NCBI RefSeq assembly: GCF_018613875.1
Contig: NZ_JAGGPJ010000003.1
Location: 1-64,000 of the forward strand
Direction: 5' to 3'
DNA length: 64,000 nt
Source of the DNA: Arthrobacter sp. ISL-28
GTDB taxonomy: Bacteria; Actinomycetota; Actinomycetes; Actinomycetales; Micrococcaceae
The number at the start of each line of letters is the position of its first letter. Within the stretch, counting starts at the first letter, position 1. A model generated the notes under the pieces. That model did no database searches and was not told the DNA's origin. It saw only the letters and a list, made by a program, of their open reading frames with translations. Shown here one piece after another: positions 44,127 to 52,321 of this stretch. Position numbers and translations under genes: made by a program.

Positions 44127-44710
44127 CGTCTCGCCCTTCTCGCCCAACTTCGTGTTCGACTGCATCGCCCGCGCTCATGGCGCTGGAGACCGCGACGGCG
44201 TACCCGAGTGCCGTCGTCTTGGTCGGCGCTGGGGCCAGGCAGGGCGACACAACATCCACCGGGCGCGAGCTGAGCTTCAAGCGCCGTTCCTGGACCTGCG
44301 GCTGCTCGGCAGGAACCCCGGCCGCTGCCGCTGGTGTACTTGGGCTTGCGCTGAAGTAGAGCAGCTCGACGACCGCGGAATGGCGGCTTGGGACCAGCAT
44401 GACACGTCGGTTCGCCGGCCTACTGGCCGATGGTTTCACCTTTTCGGATGTCATGACGTCTGAGCCGTTCCGCAGCGGGAACAGGGTCAGGCCTACATGG
44501 AAGCATGGTTCACGGCGTTTCCGGACATGTACGCCAGAACCACAAGCGGGTGATCAGCGACGACGAGGTGGCGGCGAAAATCGAGTTTATCGGCAACACC
44601 GGGCCGCTGCGCATGAGAGAAAGGAAATTTCTGGCGGGCAAGTCGGTGACCGGATCCGGGACCTCCTTCGCCTCCGGCGGGGACGGGAAGATCGGCAGCT
44701 CGGGCTGATG
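44127..44710 (+). pseudogene. Decayed MFS-SnoaL composite
   Basis: Three blocks match intact genes of this window in order. 44127-44245 resembles the MFS gene at about 27380-27490 (PFSPNFVFDCIARA); 44265-44345 resembles it at about 27845-27935 (APFLDLRLLGRNPG); from about 44350 the sequence matches the SnoaL-like gene from 30867 on (AEVEQLDDRGMAAWDQHDT). Frameshifts break the third block after about 44400. A segmental copy must have been fused by deletions, then decayed. Confidence 0.85.
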
Positions 44711-44744
44711 CCGGGATGTGAACCTGGAAGGGACGGATCTGAAG

Positions 44745-44772
44745 CCAGGAGGCCGGCACGCCGGCCTCCTGG
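44745..44772 (+). terminator. Perfect 13-pair hairpin
   Basis: CCAGGAGGCCGGC-AC-GCCGGCCTCCTGG follows the decayed SnoaL block; it has no T-run but may be its old terminator. Confidence 0.5.
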
Positions 44773-44926
44773 CCAGTGTCGAAACACCGGTTCCGCGGCT
44801 TCCGGCTCGTTGATGGCGGCCCCGGACCAGCCGCGCTTTTTACAGGGCGCTTCGCGCGGCGATGGGCGCCCTACTAGGAGATTAGTCGAGTGATTGATGC
44901 TGCTCATCGTCAACCTTGCGAACCCG

Positions 44927-44959
44927 ATGGGGCCGCCGTCCGCTAGGCAGCGGCCCCAT
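44927..44959 (-). terminator. Hairpin after the zinc-ribbon gene
   Basis: ATGGGGCCGC and GCGGCCCCAT (10 perfect pairs) lie about 40 bases beyond the stop of the minus-strand zinc-ribbon gene. Confidence 0.6.
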
Positions 44960-44995
44960 TGTCTTCAGGTGTAATCCCTGTGAAACGGGCAGAAA

Positions 44996-45712
44996 TCAGC
45001 TGCCGAGGTGCCAGGAGTAACTGGCTTCGTTCCAGTTGGCTGTCGCCGAAAAGCGGTAGCCGGATTCTGAGCCATCTGCTTCGGTTTTGTTCACGGCAAT
45101 GCATTCGAAGGTGCCAGTGATTGCAGTTAGATCGTCTGTGGATCCTCCACCCAGCGGCGTGCATGATGCGCGCGTAATGGGTCCGTCTAGAACACCCTTA
45201 TCGACGCGAGACTTGGCGTCCTTAAGAACAGATTCTTCCAGCGCAGTGACAATGGCCGTCCGCTTCACTCGCTCGGCAGAGTCAGCTTCTTCTTTTGCAG
45301 CCGCTGATGCCGAGGCGGCGGCCGAGGCTCGGGCTTCCTCGGCCTCGCGTTCCTGCTGAGCCTCTGCCGCTGCGGCCGCAGCTGCCATCTCGGAATTCAC
45401 CTGATTATTGTGTTGAATGCTAAGTGCAATCGCTAGTCCAGCGATGGCAATAATCAGAGCGCCGACGGCACTTAGAATGACCCGCTTGCTGAGCTTCGGA
45501 ATCTGACGTTGGCGCGTGTAGGCAGCACCGCAATGCGGGCAAAAGTTGCCAGCAGTTTGAGTTTGTACGCTGCATTTGGGGCATACCTTCGCGGGGGGTT
45601 CCTCGAATTCGACGGACTCTGTCGTCTGGTCCGTGCTGGCAGCTGGCTCGGGCTGCTTATCCTGGGCTGCGATCTTTTCTGTTGGCGCGTCGGCGCCAGT
45701 GGGGTTACTCAA
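44996..45712 (-). CDS. Zinc-ribbon membrane protein of unknown function
   Basis: A 238-residue protein: acidic N-terminus, a zinc ribbon (CPKCSVQTQTAGNFCPHCG, about 44-62), one membrane helix (about 78-99), an Ala/Glu-rich helical linker and a C-terminal beta domain (ITGTFECIAVNK, FSATANWNEASYSWHLG). Likely sits with the ribbon inside and the tail outside. It starts at TTG 45712 with AAGGAG eight bases before. Family not recognised. First of three small envelope genes in tandem. Confidence 0.8.
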   Translation of the reverse strand: MSNPTGADAPTEKIAAQDKQPEPAASTDQTTESVEFEEPPAKVCPKCSVQTQTAGNFCPHCGAAYTRQRQIPKLSKRVILSAVGALIIAIAGLAIALSIQHNNQVNSEMAAAAAAAEAQQEREAEEARASAAASASAAAKEEADSAERVKRTAIVTALEESVLKDAKSRVDKGVLDGPITRASCTPLGGGSTDDLTAITGTFECIAVNKTEADGSESGYRFSATANWNEASYSWHLGS

Positions 45713-45842
45713 AGGGGTGCTCCTTGCCGATATTTCATGATTCCCGACGCCGAGCAGCGGCTACGCGAGGGCCACAGATCTCACGCCGGACTGGGCGATG
45801 GCCTGCGCATCGATGGCCGGCGGCGGGACAGTCAGACGTGAA

Positions 45843-45884
45843 AGGGCTGGTACCGGCAGACAGTTCAGACCCAGTACCAGCCCT
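45843..45884 (-). terminator. Terminator after the MmpS-like gene
   Basis: AGGGCTGGTAC and GTACCAGCCCT are perfect 11-base arms with a 20-base loop, nine bases past the stop of the minus-strand gene. Confidence 0.7.
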
Positions 45885-45893
45885 ATCGCGAAT

Positions 45894-46517
45894 CTACTTC
45901 TGCCAGGTGTTTCCTGAGCAGGAAGCGTGGGCACCGGTGCCCTTGCCCGTGTTCTTTCCTGCGCTCTTGCCGTCGATCAGGATCTCGCAGGTGACAGCGG
46001 CGGAAGCGTCGCTGTAGCTCCCGGTGACGGAGATACTCGTGATATTGAATTCCTTCGACGTGATGGACTTCTTCCATGCGGCCGTGATGTCTTCCGTCGA
46101 GGTTCCTCCCGGGGTCCAGTATGAAATGCTGGCCGGACCTGACGTAGTGACGACGTACTCTACCGTGTGCTCAGCATTGATGCTCTCGTCAATAGACTTT
46201 GCAGCGGCGCTAACACCGGCAGTGACCAGTCCGGCGACGATGAGGCTGACGACGCCGAGGATGAATCCGGTGATTGCCATTCCCTTTTTCCGATTCTTAA
46301 GGAAGAGGGCAATGATGCCGAGAATGATTGCGACCGGACCAAGGAAGAAGGCGATCATACCTACGAGTGGAATGATGCTGAACACTGCGGCGACGATGCC
46401 CACGACGAGGGCTGCCACGCCGAGACCGTTCTTGCGCTTTTCCTCGACCATCCGGACGCGGTGTATCGGCTGCTCCGGCAATGCCGAATATGCTGTGTCA
46501 TTTTTGATGTTGGACAT
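45894..46517 (-). CDS. Membrane protein with MmpS-like C-terminal domain
   Basis: A 207-residue protein: two or three N-terminal membrane helices of the DUF4190 type (GLGVAALVVGIVAAVFSIIP, FFLGPVAIILGIIALFLKN, GMAITGFILGVVSLIVAG), then an extracytoplasmic domain resembling MmpS (VEYVVTTSGPASISYWTPGG). In mycobacteria MmpS proteins assist RND-type lipid exporters, but no MmpL gene is here, so the role is open. AAGGGG precedes the ATG at 46517. Confidence 0.8.
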   Translation of the reverse strand: MSNIKNDTAYSALPEQPIHRVRMVEEKRKNGLGVAALVVGIVAAVFSIIPLVGMIAFFLGPVAIILGIIALFLKNRKKGMAITGFILGVVSLIVAGLVTAGVSAAAKSIDESINAEHTVEYVVTTSGPASISYWTPGGTSTEDITAAWKKSITSKEFNITSISVTGSYSDASAAVTCEILIDGKSAGKNTGKGTGAHASCSGNTWQK

Positions 46518-46630
46518 AGTTTTCCCCTTTTTCTGATGCTGTTGAGACCCTCGCGGATCGATACTGTGCGTTGCCCCCAACAGTGACCAGCTGTCGGGTG
46601 GTGGATTGTAGGGCCGCCGGAGCGTGCACC

Positions 46631-47047
46631 TTATTTTGTTACGTGAACTACAACCGCTTTCTCCATGGACTGTTCTGCGCCTGGATTATCGATGCCAGTG
46701 ACAGTCCAGTTACTCAGCAACAAAACCGTCTTTCCCGTGTCGGAGTTGTAGATGATCTTCGTGAACCCCAGGGCAGTGAGGTCATCATCCAAGGCCTCCG
46801 CATTCATGCCTGCTACGTTGGCAGGAATGGTGGCGGTTGTCGGGGCGACAGGAGCCGGTGCTGACGAAGGGGGGACAGCGGCATTCGCAACAGGCGCTGC
46901 CGTCACGGTTGCTGTCGCTGTCACCGTTGCAGTCGCCGTCTGGATCACCGTGTGTGTGACTGTAGGGGCTGCTTGCGGCGTACCTCCGCCGCCGCACCCG
47001 GCGAGAGCCAGGCACAAGAAGGCCCCAATAGCCAGCGTTTTATTCAT
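46631..47047 (-). CDS. Lipoprotein with a PASTA-like domain
   Basis: A 138-residue exported lipoprotein: signal ending LALAGC, a long Thr/Val/Ala linker (TATATVTATATVTAAPVA) and a C-terminal domain like a PASTA module (LTALGFTKIIYNSDTGKTVL, WTVTGIDNPGAEQS). PASTA domains bind cell-wall fragments or promote protein contacts. ATG at 47047 is favoured; a TTG two codons earlier exists. Role unknown. Confidence 0.75.
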   Translation of the reverse strand: MNKTLAIGAFLCLALAGCGGGGTPQAAPTVTHTVIQTATATVTATATVTAAPVANAAVPPSSAPAPVAPTTATIPANVAGMNAEALDDDLTALGFTKIIYNSDTGKTVLLLSNWTVTGIDNPGAEQSMEKAVVVHVTK

Positions 47048-47743
47048 TCCCAAATTAAATCCCCCATGGATAGGGTCATCGTTAGTGAATCCAACAAGGC
47101 ATTCTGCAACGTGACCGAGCGTTACCGTGTCGGTTCATGCATTTAGCTTGACCGTGGCAGCACTGCCGTGGCCTAATCCGACACAGCCATTGTCCGCTAA
47201 AAAAGCGTCCTAAAACCCAAGATTATGATTCTTCAGCGAATGCTGTGGAAACCTTGAGTAAAACCTGCGGGGAGCGTGGACGTGGCCGACTGTCCACGAA
47301 ATCTGGTCTGCATGGTGAGCCTGGTGGATCAGAATTCGGAGGGGCATTATTGGTGGTCGCGCGGGTGCGGGTAACCCTCCCGATGTTCCGGCAGCGCGGG
47401 CTGTAGGCCCGGCCCGACGCTGCCGACGGCAGTGATGACTAGGCGCCCGCTTCGTTCCTGAAAGAGTTGAAGTGCTTCATGACCCCGTTCGCCTGCCTCG
47501 GTACCGCACCGGATCTCGGCCGCTATTAGGGTAGCGGCGCCGCGACACGTGCCACCCAACGGAATTACGAAACCACCGGTATCTGAATCGGAATTACGAC
47601 TGCATACCTTGAAGGGCGTGGTGGTGCACAGTTGCCGATTGAGCTTGCCGGACCTCCCTATGACGACTCTGTGCGAGTAGATTGTCCTCGAGCTCACTGT
47701 TGAGCGGAAAAGCCGGACCACGGAAACCAATGGGGGACAGGGC
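47048..47743. other. Gap of about 700 bases with only possible gene debris
   Basis: A minus-strand frame reads protein-like residues from about 47590 down to a TAA near 47348 (AAEIRCGTEAGERGHEALQL, then VITAVGSVGPGLQPALPEHR) but no family or ribosome site is evident, so it may be a decayed gene. A hairpin (GGCAGCG...CGCTGCC) lies near 47390-47425. Nothing else seen. Confidence 0.3.
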
Positions 47744-48418
47744 ATGACAATCTCTAGTGCTTTTGAAGAAATTCCTGACGAGGCCGCGCACTCATATTTG
47801 AAACGCTATTTCGGCCTCGGAGAGTGGCAAGATAACGAGTTCACTGGGGCCTATTTCGATACTTTCGGCACCAATGCGCCCAACGCCATGACCGCAGATG
47901 ATGTGATGGCCATAGCGTGTTTGTCTAAACACGTACCGGCTCGGGCCGCGTTAGGAATCCTTGGCGATTATTCAATCAAGATCACGACTCTTCTCGCATA
48001 CATTCCGCCTGATCTGTCACTTGAAGACATCCCGTTCGACGAACATGACAAATACTTTGGTGATGGAACTCCAGCGTTGCGCCTTTGGCGGCTGCTTCGG
48101 AGGCAAGACAGCACTCGCTGGGGCATTGGCGCCACGACGGCCAGCAAGCTCATGGCCCGTAAACGTCCCGGACTAATCCCCATTTACGATTCTGTTGTTG
48201 GTCGGGTAACAGGTTTCAACAATTCGGACGGGACCTGGAGTGCGTGGCACCACGCATTTGCTACAGACGGTGAGCTTGTTGAGAGGCTAGTTTCCCTGCG
48301 CTCTGCAGCTGGGCTGCAGGGGATCTCGCTTCTTCGTGTCCTCGACGTCGTGCTATGGATGCACGGCAGTCAGGGAACGGTCGGGCCGGAGAGTGTCGAC
48401 GAGGCGGAGGAAAGCTGA
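47744..48418 (+). CDS. DUF6308-like protein, copy A
   Basis: A 224-residue soluble protein, less GC-rich than its surroundings. It is related to the gene at 54223 through GxGxTxASKLxARKRPxLIP and the following DSVV (G127-G129, D149 here); I assign both to DUF6308 by this motif from memory. The block resembles the helix-hairpin-helix plus aspartate of HhH-GPD DNA glycosylases (pattern GVGxKTAxxL...VPVVDTHV), which is only a proposal. GGGGGACAGGG precedes the ATG. Confidence 0.75.
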   Translation: MTISSAFEEIPDEAAHSYLKRYFGLGEWQDNEFTGAYFDTFGTNAPNAMTADDVMAIACLSKHVPARAALGILGDYSIKITTLLAYIPPDLSLEDIPFDEHDKYFGDGTPALRLWRLLRRQDSTRWGIGATTASKLMARKRPGLIPIYDSVVGRVTGFNNSDGTWSAWHHAFATDGELVERLVSLRSAAGLQGISLLRVLDVVLWMHGSQGTVGPESVDEAEES

Positions 48419-48423
48419 CGGTG

Positions 48424-48577
48424 CCGGTCGGGATTGCCCGGGCTTCTTCCATACGGATTCGCGGGTGCCCGGCGGGTAGGCGTGCTTGCGGCCCGCCAGC
48501 GTGATGAACAGGGCTACGACGACTGGCAGGGCGGCGACGGGCACCAGGAGCGGGCGGGCGAGGACTAGGCCGGGGGC
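48424..48577 (-). pseudogene. Fragment of a membrane protein
   Basis: About 50 codons on the minus strand read APGLVLARPLLVPVAALPVV, VALFITLAGRKHAYPPGTRE and SVWKKPG, typical of a real helix and loop, but no start codon or remaining gene is found on either side. The family cannot be named. The rest of the 48419-48778 gap is without a gene. Confidence 0.4.
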
Positions 48578-48778
48578 CAGATGTTCTGGAGGTTTTCACC
48601 ACCATAATCAGCAATCGGGGTACACGATTTCTGACGTTGCCGCGGAGGCAACAGTGAAACGTGAACAGCGTGGCGGGTTCGCCGAACGGATCTGGCTGGA
48701 AAACTGAGCAGGGACTAGTTCTGTCCCTGGTCCCTCGCCAGCCAACTGCAAGAAGTTTTCGACCTAAGAGCGTCAGGG

Positions 48779-50452
48779 CTACCCCGCCACCGCAGCCTTC
48801 GCGGCCTGCGACGCCCTCATCCACTCGCTCATCCACGGGGCCCGGACGCTCGACGTGATGCGGCAGTCGGCCACGAAGGTTCCCCTGGCGCCGGCGTCGA
48901 TCCAGTCCTTGAGCGTCTCAAGGTCTGCCAGTGAGCGGATGATCGCCGACTCGGCTCCGAGCGCGCGGGCGATTCCGCTGAAGTCCACCTCGGGGATCAG
49001 CATCGGCTTTTCGGTCAGGCCCTGGGAGCCGTACTGGTGGATTTCGGCTCCGTAGGCGGCGTCGTTGTAGATCACGACGACGGCGCTGCTTGCCGCGGCG
49101 ATGAGCGATTCGAGGTCGGACAGGCCCATCAGGAAACCGCCGTCGCCGGAGGCCAGCACCAGGGTTCGGCCGTCCCCCACTGCCCGGGCTGCCCCGACGG
49201 CGCTGGCAAGGCCGAGCCCGATCGTCTGGTAAGCCGTCCCCACCATGACCAGGTCCTGGGGCCTCGGAATGCGCCAATACATGGGTGCCCAGCCCATGAA
49301 GTGCCCTCCGTCCTGGACCACCGTGCGGCGCTCCGGCAGCACGGCGTCCAGGGCGGAGGCAAGGGCGCGCGGGTCCAGCCGGCCGTCCGCGGTTACGTCG
49401 GAGCCCGGGTGGTGCGCCGGTCCTTCGGCCAGGCGTTTGCGGGCTTCCGCGCGCCAGGCTTCTGCGCGGCTGGCGTCCGGCGAGGCCGGGCCATCCAGCA
49501 TTCTCAGGATGTGTCCCGCGGCAGACTTCGCATCCGCGCTGACGAACAGGTCCACACGAGGGTGCGTCGGCTGCAGGGCGGCGTCGATCTGGATAACGGT
49601 GCTGTCCGGGCCGAGCAGGTGCCCGAACCGCATGGTGAAGGGGCTCAGGCTTGCCCCGGCCACGAGGACCACATCGGCCTCACCCATGAGCCCGGCCGCG
49701 GTGTCCGTGCCGAAGCCGCCCGCGACGCCGAGGTACCCCTCGCCCTGGAGGAGGTTGAGCGCCAGAGCGGTTCCGGCGGTCAGCGCGCCCAGTCGGTCGG
49801 CGAGCTCCCGGAGCTCCGGGCCGGCACCGGCGAGGTGGGCACCCCGGCCGGCCAGGATCAGCGGCCGCTTGGCCCCGGCGAGCAGGCGGGCGGCCTGCCC
49901 AAGGCCGCCGTCGACGTCGTCCGTCACCTTTGGTGCGTGTGGCACCGGAAGGTCCTCGTCCGCCGCTTCAAGCGCCGCGAGGTCGTAGGGGATGGCAATC
50001 ACGACGGCGGTGCGCTGGGTGAGTGCGTATTCCACCGCCTGCCGGGTGAGGGAGCCCGCGGCGTCGCGGGTGACGGTAAAGGTCGCCGCGCCGAGGCCGG
50101 AGGCGATAGCTGCCTGGTCCACGTCCCAGGGCCGGGCGCCGCTGCTCGGGGCGTCCCCGGTGACCAGCACGACGGGGATCTGCGCCCGGACCGCCTCGGC
50201 AAGGGCAGTGAGCGCGTTGGTGTAGCCGGGGCCGTAGGTCGTGGTGCCCGCTGCGAGGCGTCCGGATGCCCGGTAGTAGGCGTCGGCAGCGGCGATGGCG
50301 GCGCCTTCATGCCGGACGGGGGAGAAGCGGAGGCCCTGCTTTTCCGCGGCGTCAAGGAAGTAGGCGTTCCCGTTGCCCATGACGCCGAAGACATCGCTGA
50401 CGTAGCTGCTGAGAACCTGCGCCACACGGCCGGAGACGGTAAGTGAAGTCAT
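48779..50452 (-). CDS. ThDP-dependent 2-keto-acid decarboxylase/synthase-like enzyme (module 2)
   Basis: A 557-residue paralogue of the enzyme at 6769-8415, similar end to end (GVMGNGNAYF, TTYGPGYTNALTALAEA, GDAPSSGARPWDVDQ). ThDP-activating glutamate E49 (PVRHEGAA), PP-domain SGDGGFLMGLSDLE and metal loop YNDAAYGAE are all present; here the N-D pair is standard. The frame opens 38 codons before the ATG at 50452, but that ATG matches the paralogue's start. Predicted role: acts on the keto acid made by the divergent aminotransferase. It lies downstream of the Lrp-type gene on the same strand. Confidence 0.86.
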   Translation of the reverse strand: MTSLTVSGRVAQVLSSYVSDVFGVMGNGNAYFLDAAEKQGLRFSPVRHEGAAIAAADAYYRASGRLAAGTTTYGPGYTNALTALAEAVRAQIPVVLVTGDAPSSGARPWDVDQAAIASGLGAATFTVTRDAAGSLTRQAVEYALTQRTAVVIAIPYDLAALEAADEDLPVPHAPKVTDDVDGGLGQAARLLAGAKRPLILAGRGAHLAGAGPELRELADRLGALTAGTALALNLLQGEGYLGVAGGFGTDTAAGLMGEADVVLVAGASLSPFTMRFGHLLGPDSTVIQIDAALQPTHPRVDLFVSADAKSAAGHILRMLDGPASPDASRAEAWRAEARKRLAEGPAHHPGSDVTADGRLDPRALASALDAVLPERRTVVQDGGHFMGWAPMYWRIPRPQDLVMVGTAYQTIGLGLASAVGAARAVGDGRTLVLASGDGGFLMGLSDLESLIAAASSAVVVIYNDAAYGAEIHQYGSQGLTEKPMLIPEVDFSGIARALGAESAIIRSLADLETLKDWIDAGARGTFVADCRITSSVRAPWMSEWMRASQAAKAAVAG

Positions 50453-50572
50453 GCAGGAATCTTCTGGTCTGGTCCGCAGATAGGCAAGAGACTCTAGTTT
50501 GATTGGGATATTTGGCAGGCTGATAAAGTCGGAACTGAAAATTTGCCCACTTGTGGCGTGCGTCACCCGCGC

Positions 50573-51076
50573 TTAGTGGGAAGGGCGGGATTCTTGCTCG
50601 GACAGCCTGCTCAGGAGGCCGTCGTAGCGCGGCGGCATGAGTTCCAGCACGGAAATGGCCGTGCTGGTCCGTTGGATCCCCTCGATTTCCAGGATCTGGT
50701 TGGTGATGCGGTAGAGGTCGGCCGTGCCGCGGGCCACCACCTTGGCCATGAGGTCCGCGTCCCCGGTGGTTGCGTGCACCTCGATGACCTCCGGGATCGC
50801 CGCGAGCCCGTTTTCCACCGCGCCCGTCCGCGTCTGGCTGATGGACAGCGAGAGAAAGGCCATGAGCTCGTAGCCGAGGGCGGCGGGGTCCAGCCTCCGG
50901 CTGAAGGAGCGGAGCGCGCCGCTGCGCTCCAGCCGTGCCAGCCGTGCGTGGACCGTGTTCCGTGCGACGCCGAGCGTCCGGGAGAGTGCCAGGGCGCTGG
51001 CTTCGGGGTCCTTGTCGAGGGCCAGGATGATCCTGCCGTCGAGTGAATCCAGGGTGCGGGGGTTCGCGATGGTCAT
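50573..51076 (-). CDS. Lrp/AsnC family regulator
   Basis: A 167-residue amino-acid-responsive regulator: N-terminal helix-turn-helix (LDGRIILALDKDPEASALAL, TLGVARNTVHARLARLE) and a C-terminal RAM domain (VIEVHATTGDADLMAKVVA) that binds small molecules, usually amino acids. It is divergent from the aminotransferase and upstream of the ThDP enzyme, so it likely senses the substrate amino acid of module 2. Module 1 has no such neighbour. Confidence 0.92.
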   Translation of the reverse strand: MTIANPRTLDSLDGRIILALDKDPEASALALSRTLGVARNTVHARLARLERSGALRSFSRRLDPAALGYELMAFLSLSISQTRTGAVENGLAAIPEVIEVHATTGDADLMAKVVARGTADLYRITNQILEIEGIQRTSTAISVLELMPPRYDGLLSRLSEQESRPSH

Positions 51077-51135
51077 ATTTTCACCAGAGGTACTAGAAGT
51101 TGAGCAGAAGTCCCAATGGCTTGAGGGTATCTTGC

Positions 51136-51155
51136 ATTGTGGGCAGGATCACAAT
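51136..51155. promoter_or_regulatory. Candidate Lrp/AsnC operator
   Basis: ATTGTG-8 bases-CACAAT, an imperfectly centred inverted repeat, lies 15 bases before the aminotransferase ATG in the 93-base divergent gap. Position, AT-rich arms and symmetry fit an Lrp-type site; no known consensus was compared. Confidence 0.45.
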
Positions 51156-51169
51156 CATGATCGGTCCTC

Positions 51170-52267
51170 ATGACCCGTGATCAGCTCCTGACCGCACCGG
51201 AAACCGCACTTCCCACCCTTCGTGGCGCTGTGGCCGGCCTCCCGCCCTACGTCCCGGGCCGGCGCGGCGCCGGCATGGACATTGCGGCCCTCGCCAGCAA
51301 CGAAAGCCACTACGAGCCGCTGCCCGCTGCCGCCGCTGCGGTGGCCGCAGCGGCCGGTATGATGAACCGCTACCCTGACAGTGCCGCCGTCGAACTCCGT
51401 GAACGGATTGCCCGCCACCTCGGCGTCACGGCCGGAGAGGTGGCGGTGGGACCCGGCAGCGTCGGCGTCCTGCAGCAGATCATCACCGGCCTGTGCGATG
51501 CCGGGGATGAAGTGATCTTCGCGTGGCGCTCCTTCGAGGCCTACCCCATCCTGGTTGAGCTGGCGGGCGCCCGGCCCGTCCGCATCCCGCTGGACCGCGC
51601 TGAGGGCCACGACCTCGAGGCCATGGCCGCGGCCGTCACCGCCCGCACGAAGGTCATCCTGCTCTGCACCCCCAACAACCCGACCGGCGTTCCGATCAGC
51701 CATGACCGCATCGAGGCCTTCCTGCACTCCGTCCGCTCCGACATCCTGGTGGTGGTCGACGAGGCCTATGTGGAATACGCCGAAGCAGGCAGCGGCCCCG
51801 ATTCCCTGGCCCTGTACCGCCGGTACCCGAACGTCTGCATCCTGCGCACCTTCTCCAAGGCGTACGGACTCGCCGGCCTGCGCGTGGGCTACGCCGTGGC
51901 GGCGCCGCCCATCGCCGAGGGACTGCGCCGCACCGCCCTTCCCTTCGCCGTGAGCGCGCTGGCCCAGAAGGCCGCCATCGCGTCGCTGGACGCGGGGGAG
52001 GAGATGGAAGCGCGGGTGGCCGCCGTCAGGCAGGAGCGCGTCCGGATGGCCGCGCAGCTGGAAGCCCAGGGCTGGAAACTGCAGCCGAGCCAGGGCAACT
52101 TCCTCTGGATCCGGGCGGATGACCGCCTCCTGGCCAGGCTGGTGGACGCGTTCGACCGCGCCGGCATCCTGGTCCGGGCGTACCAGGGCGACGGCGTGCG
52201 GATCACCGTTGCCGACCCCGCCTCCAACGACCGCGTGCTCAGGCTCCTCGCAGCCCACGCGGCGTGA
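51170..52267 (+). CDS. HisC-like PLP aminotransferase (module 2)
   Basis: A 365-residue class I/II aminotransferase and paralogue of 5666-6760: LASNESHYEPLP, FAWRSFEAYPIL (identical in both), TPNNPTG, VVDEAYVEYA, and Schiff-base K230 in TFSKAYGLAGLRVGY. It probably converts the amino acid imported by the next gene's permease to a 2-keto acid. The ATG at 51170 has only a weak ribosome site. Permease starts 54 bases after the stop. Confidence 0.88.
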   Translation: MTRDQLLTAPETALPTLRGAVAGLPPYVPGRRGAGMDIAALASNESHYEPLPAAAAAVAAAAGMMNRYPDSAAVELRERIARHLGVTAGEVAVGPGSVGVLQQIITGLCDAGDEVIFAWRSFEAYPILVELAGARPVRIPLDRAEGHDLEAMAAAVTARTKVILLCTPNNPTGVPISHDRIEAFLHSVRSDILVVVDEAYVEYAEAGSGPDSLALYRRYPNVCILRTFSKAYGLAGLRVGYAVAAPPIAEGLRRTALPFAVSALAQKAAIASLDAGEEMEARVAAVRQERVRMAAQLEAQGWKLQPSQGNFLWIRADDRLLARLVDAFDRAGILVRAYQGDGVRITVADPASNDRVLRLLAAHAA

Positions 52268-52321
52268 CAACCGACTGACCATTACCCCAACCCGTTCCAC
52301 CTACACATAAGAGGAATCCCC

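Noticed and set aside
49037..50446. Plus-strand open frame of 469 codons
   Set aside because: Antisense of the module 2 ThDP enzyme with no domain of its own.
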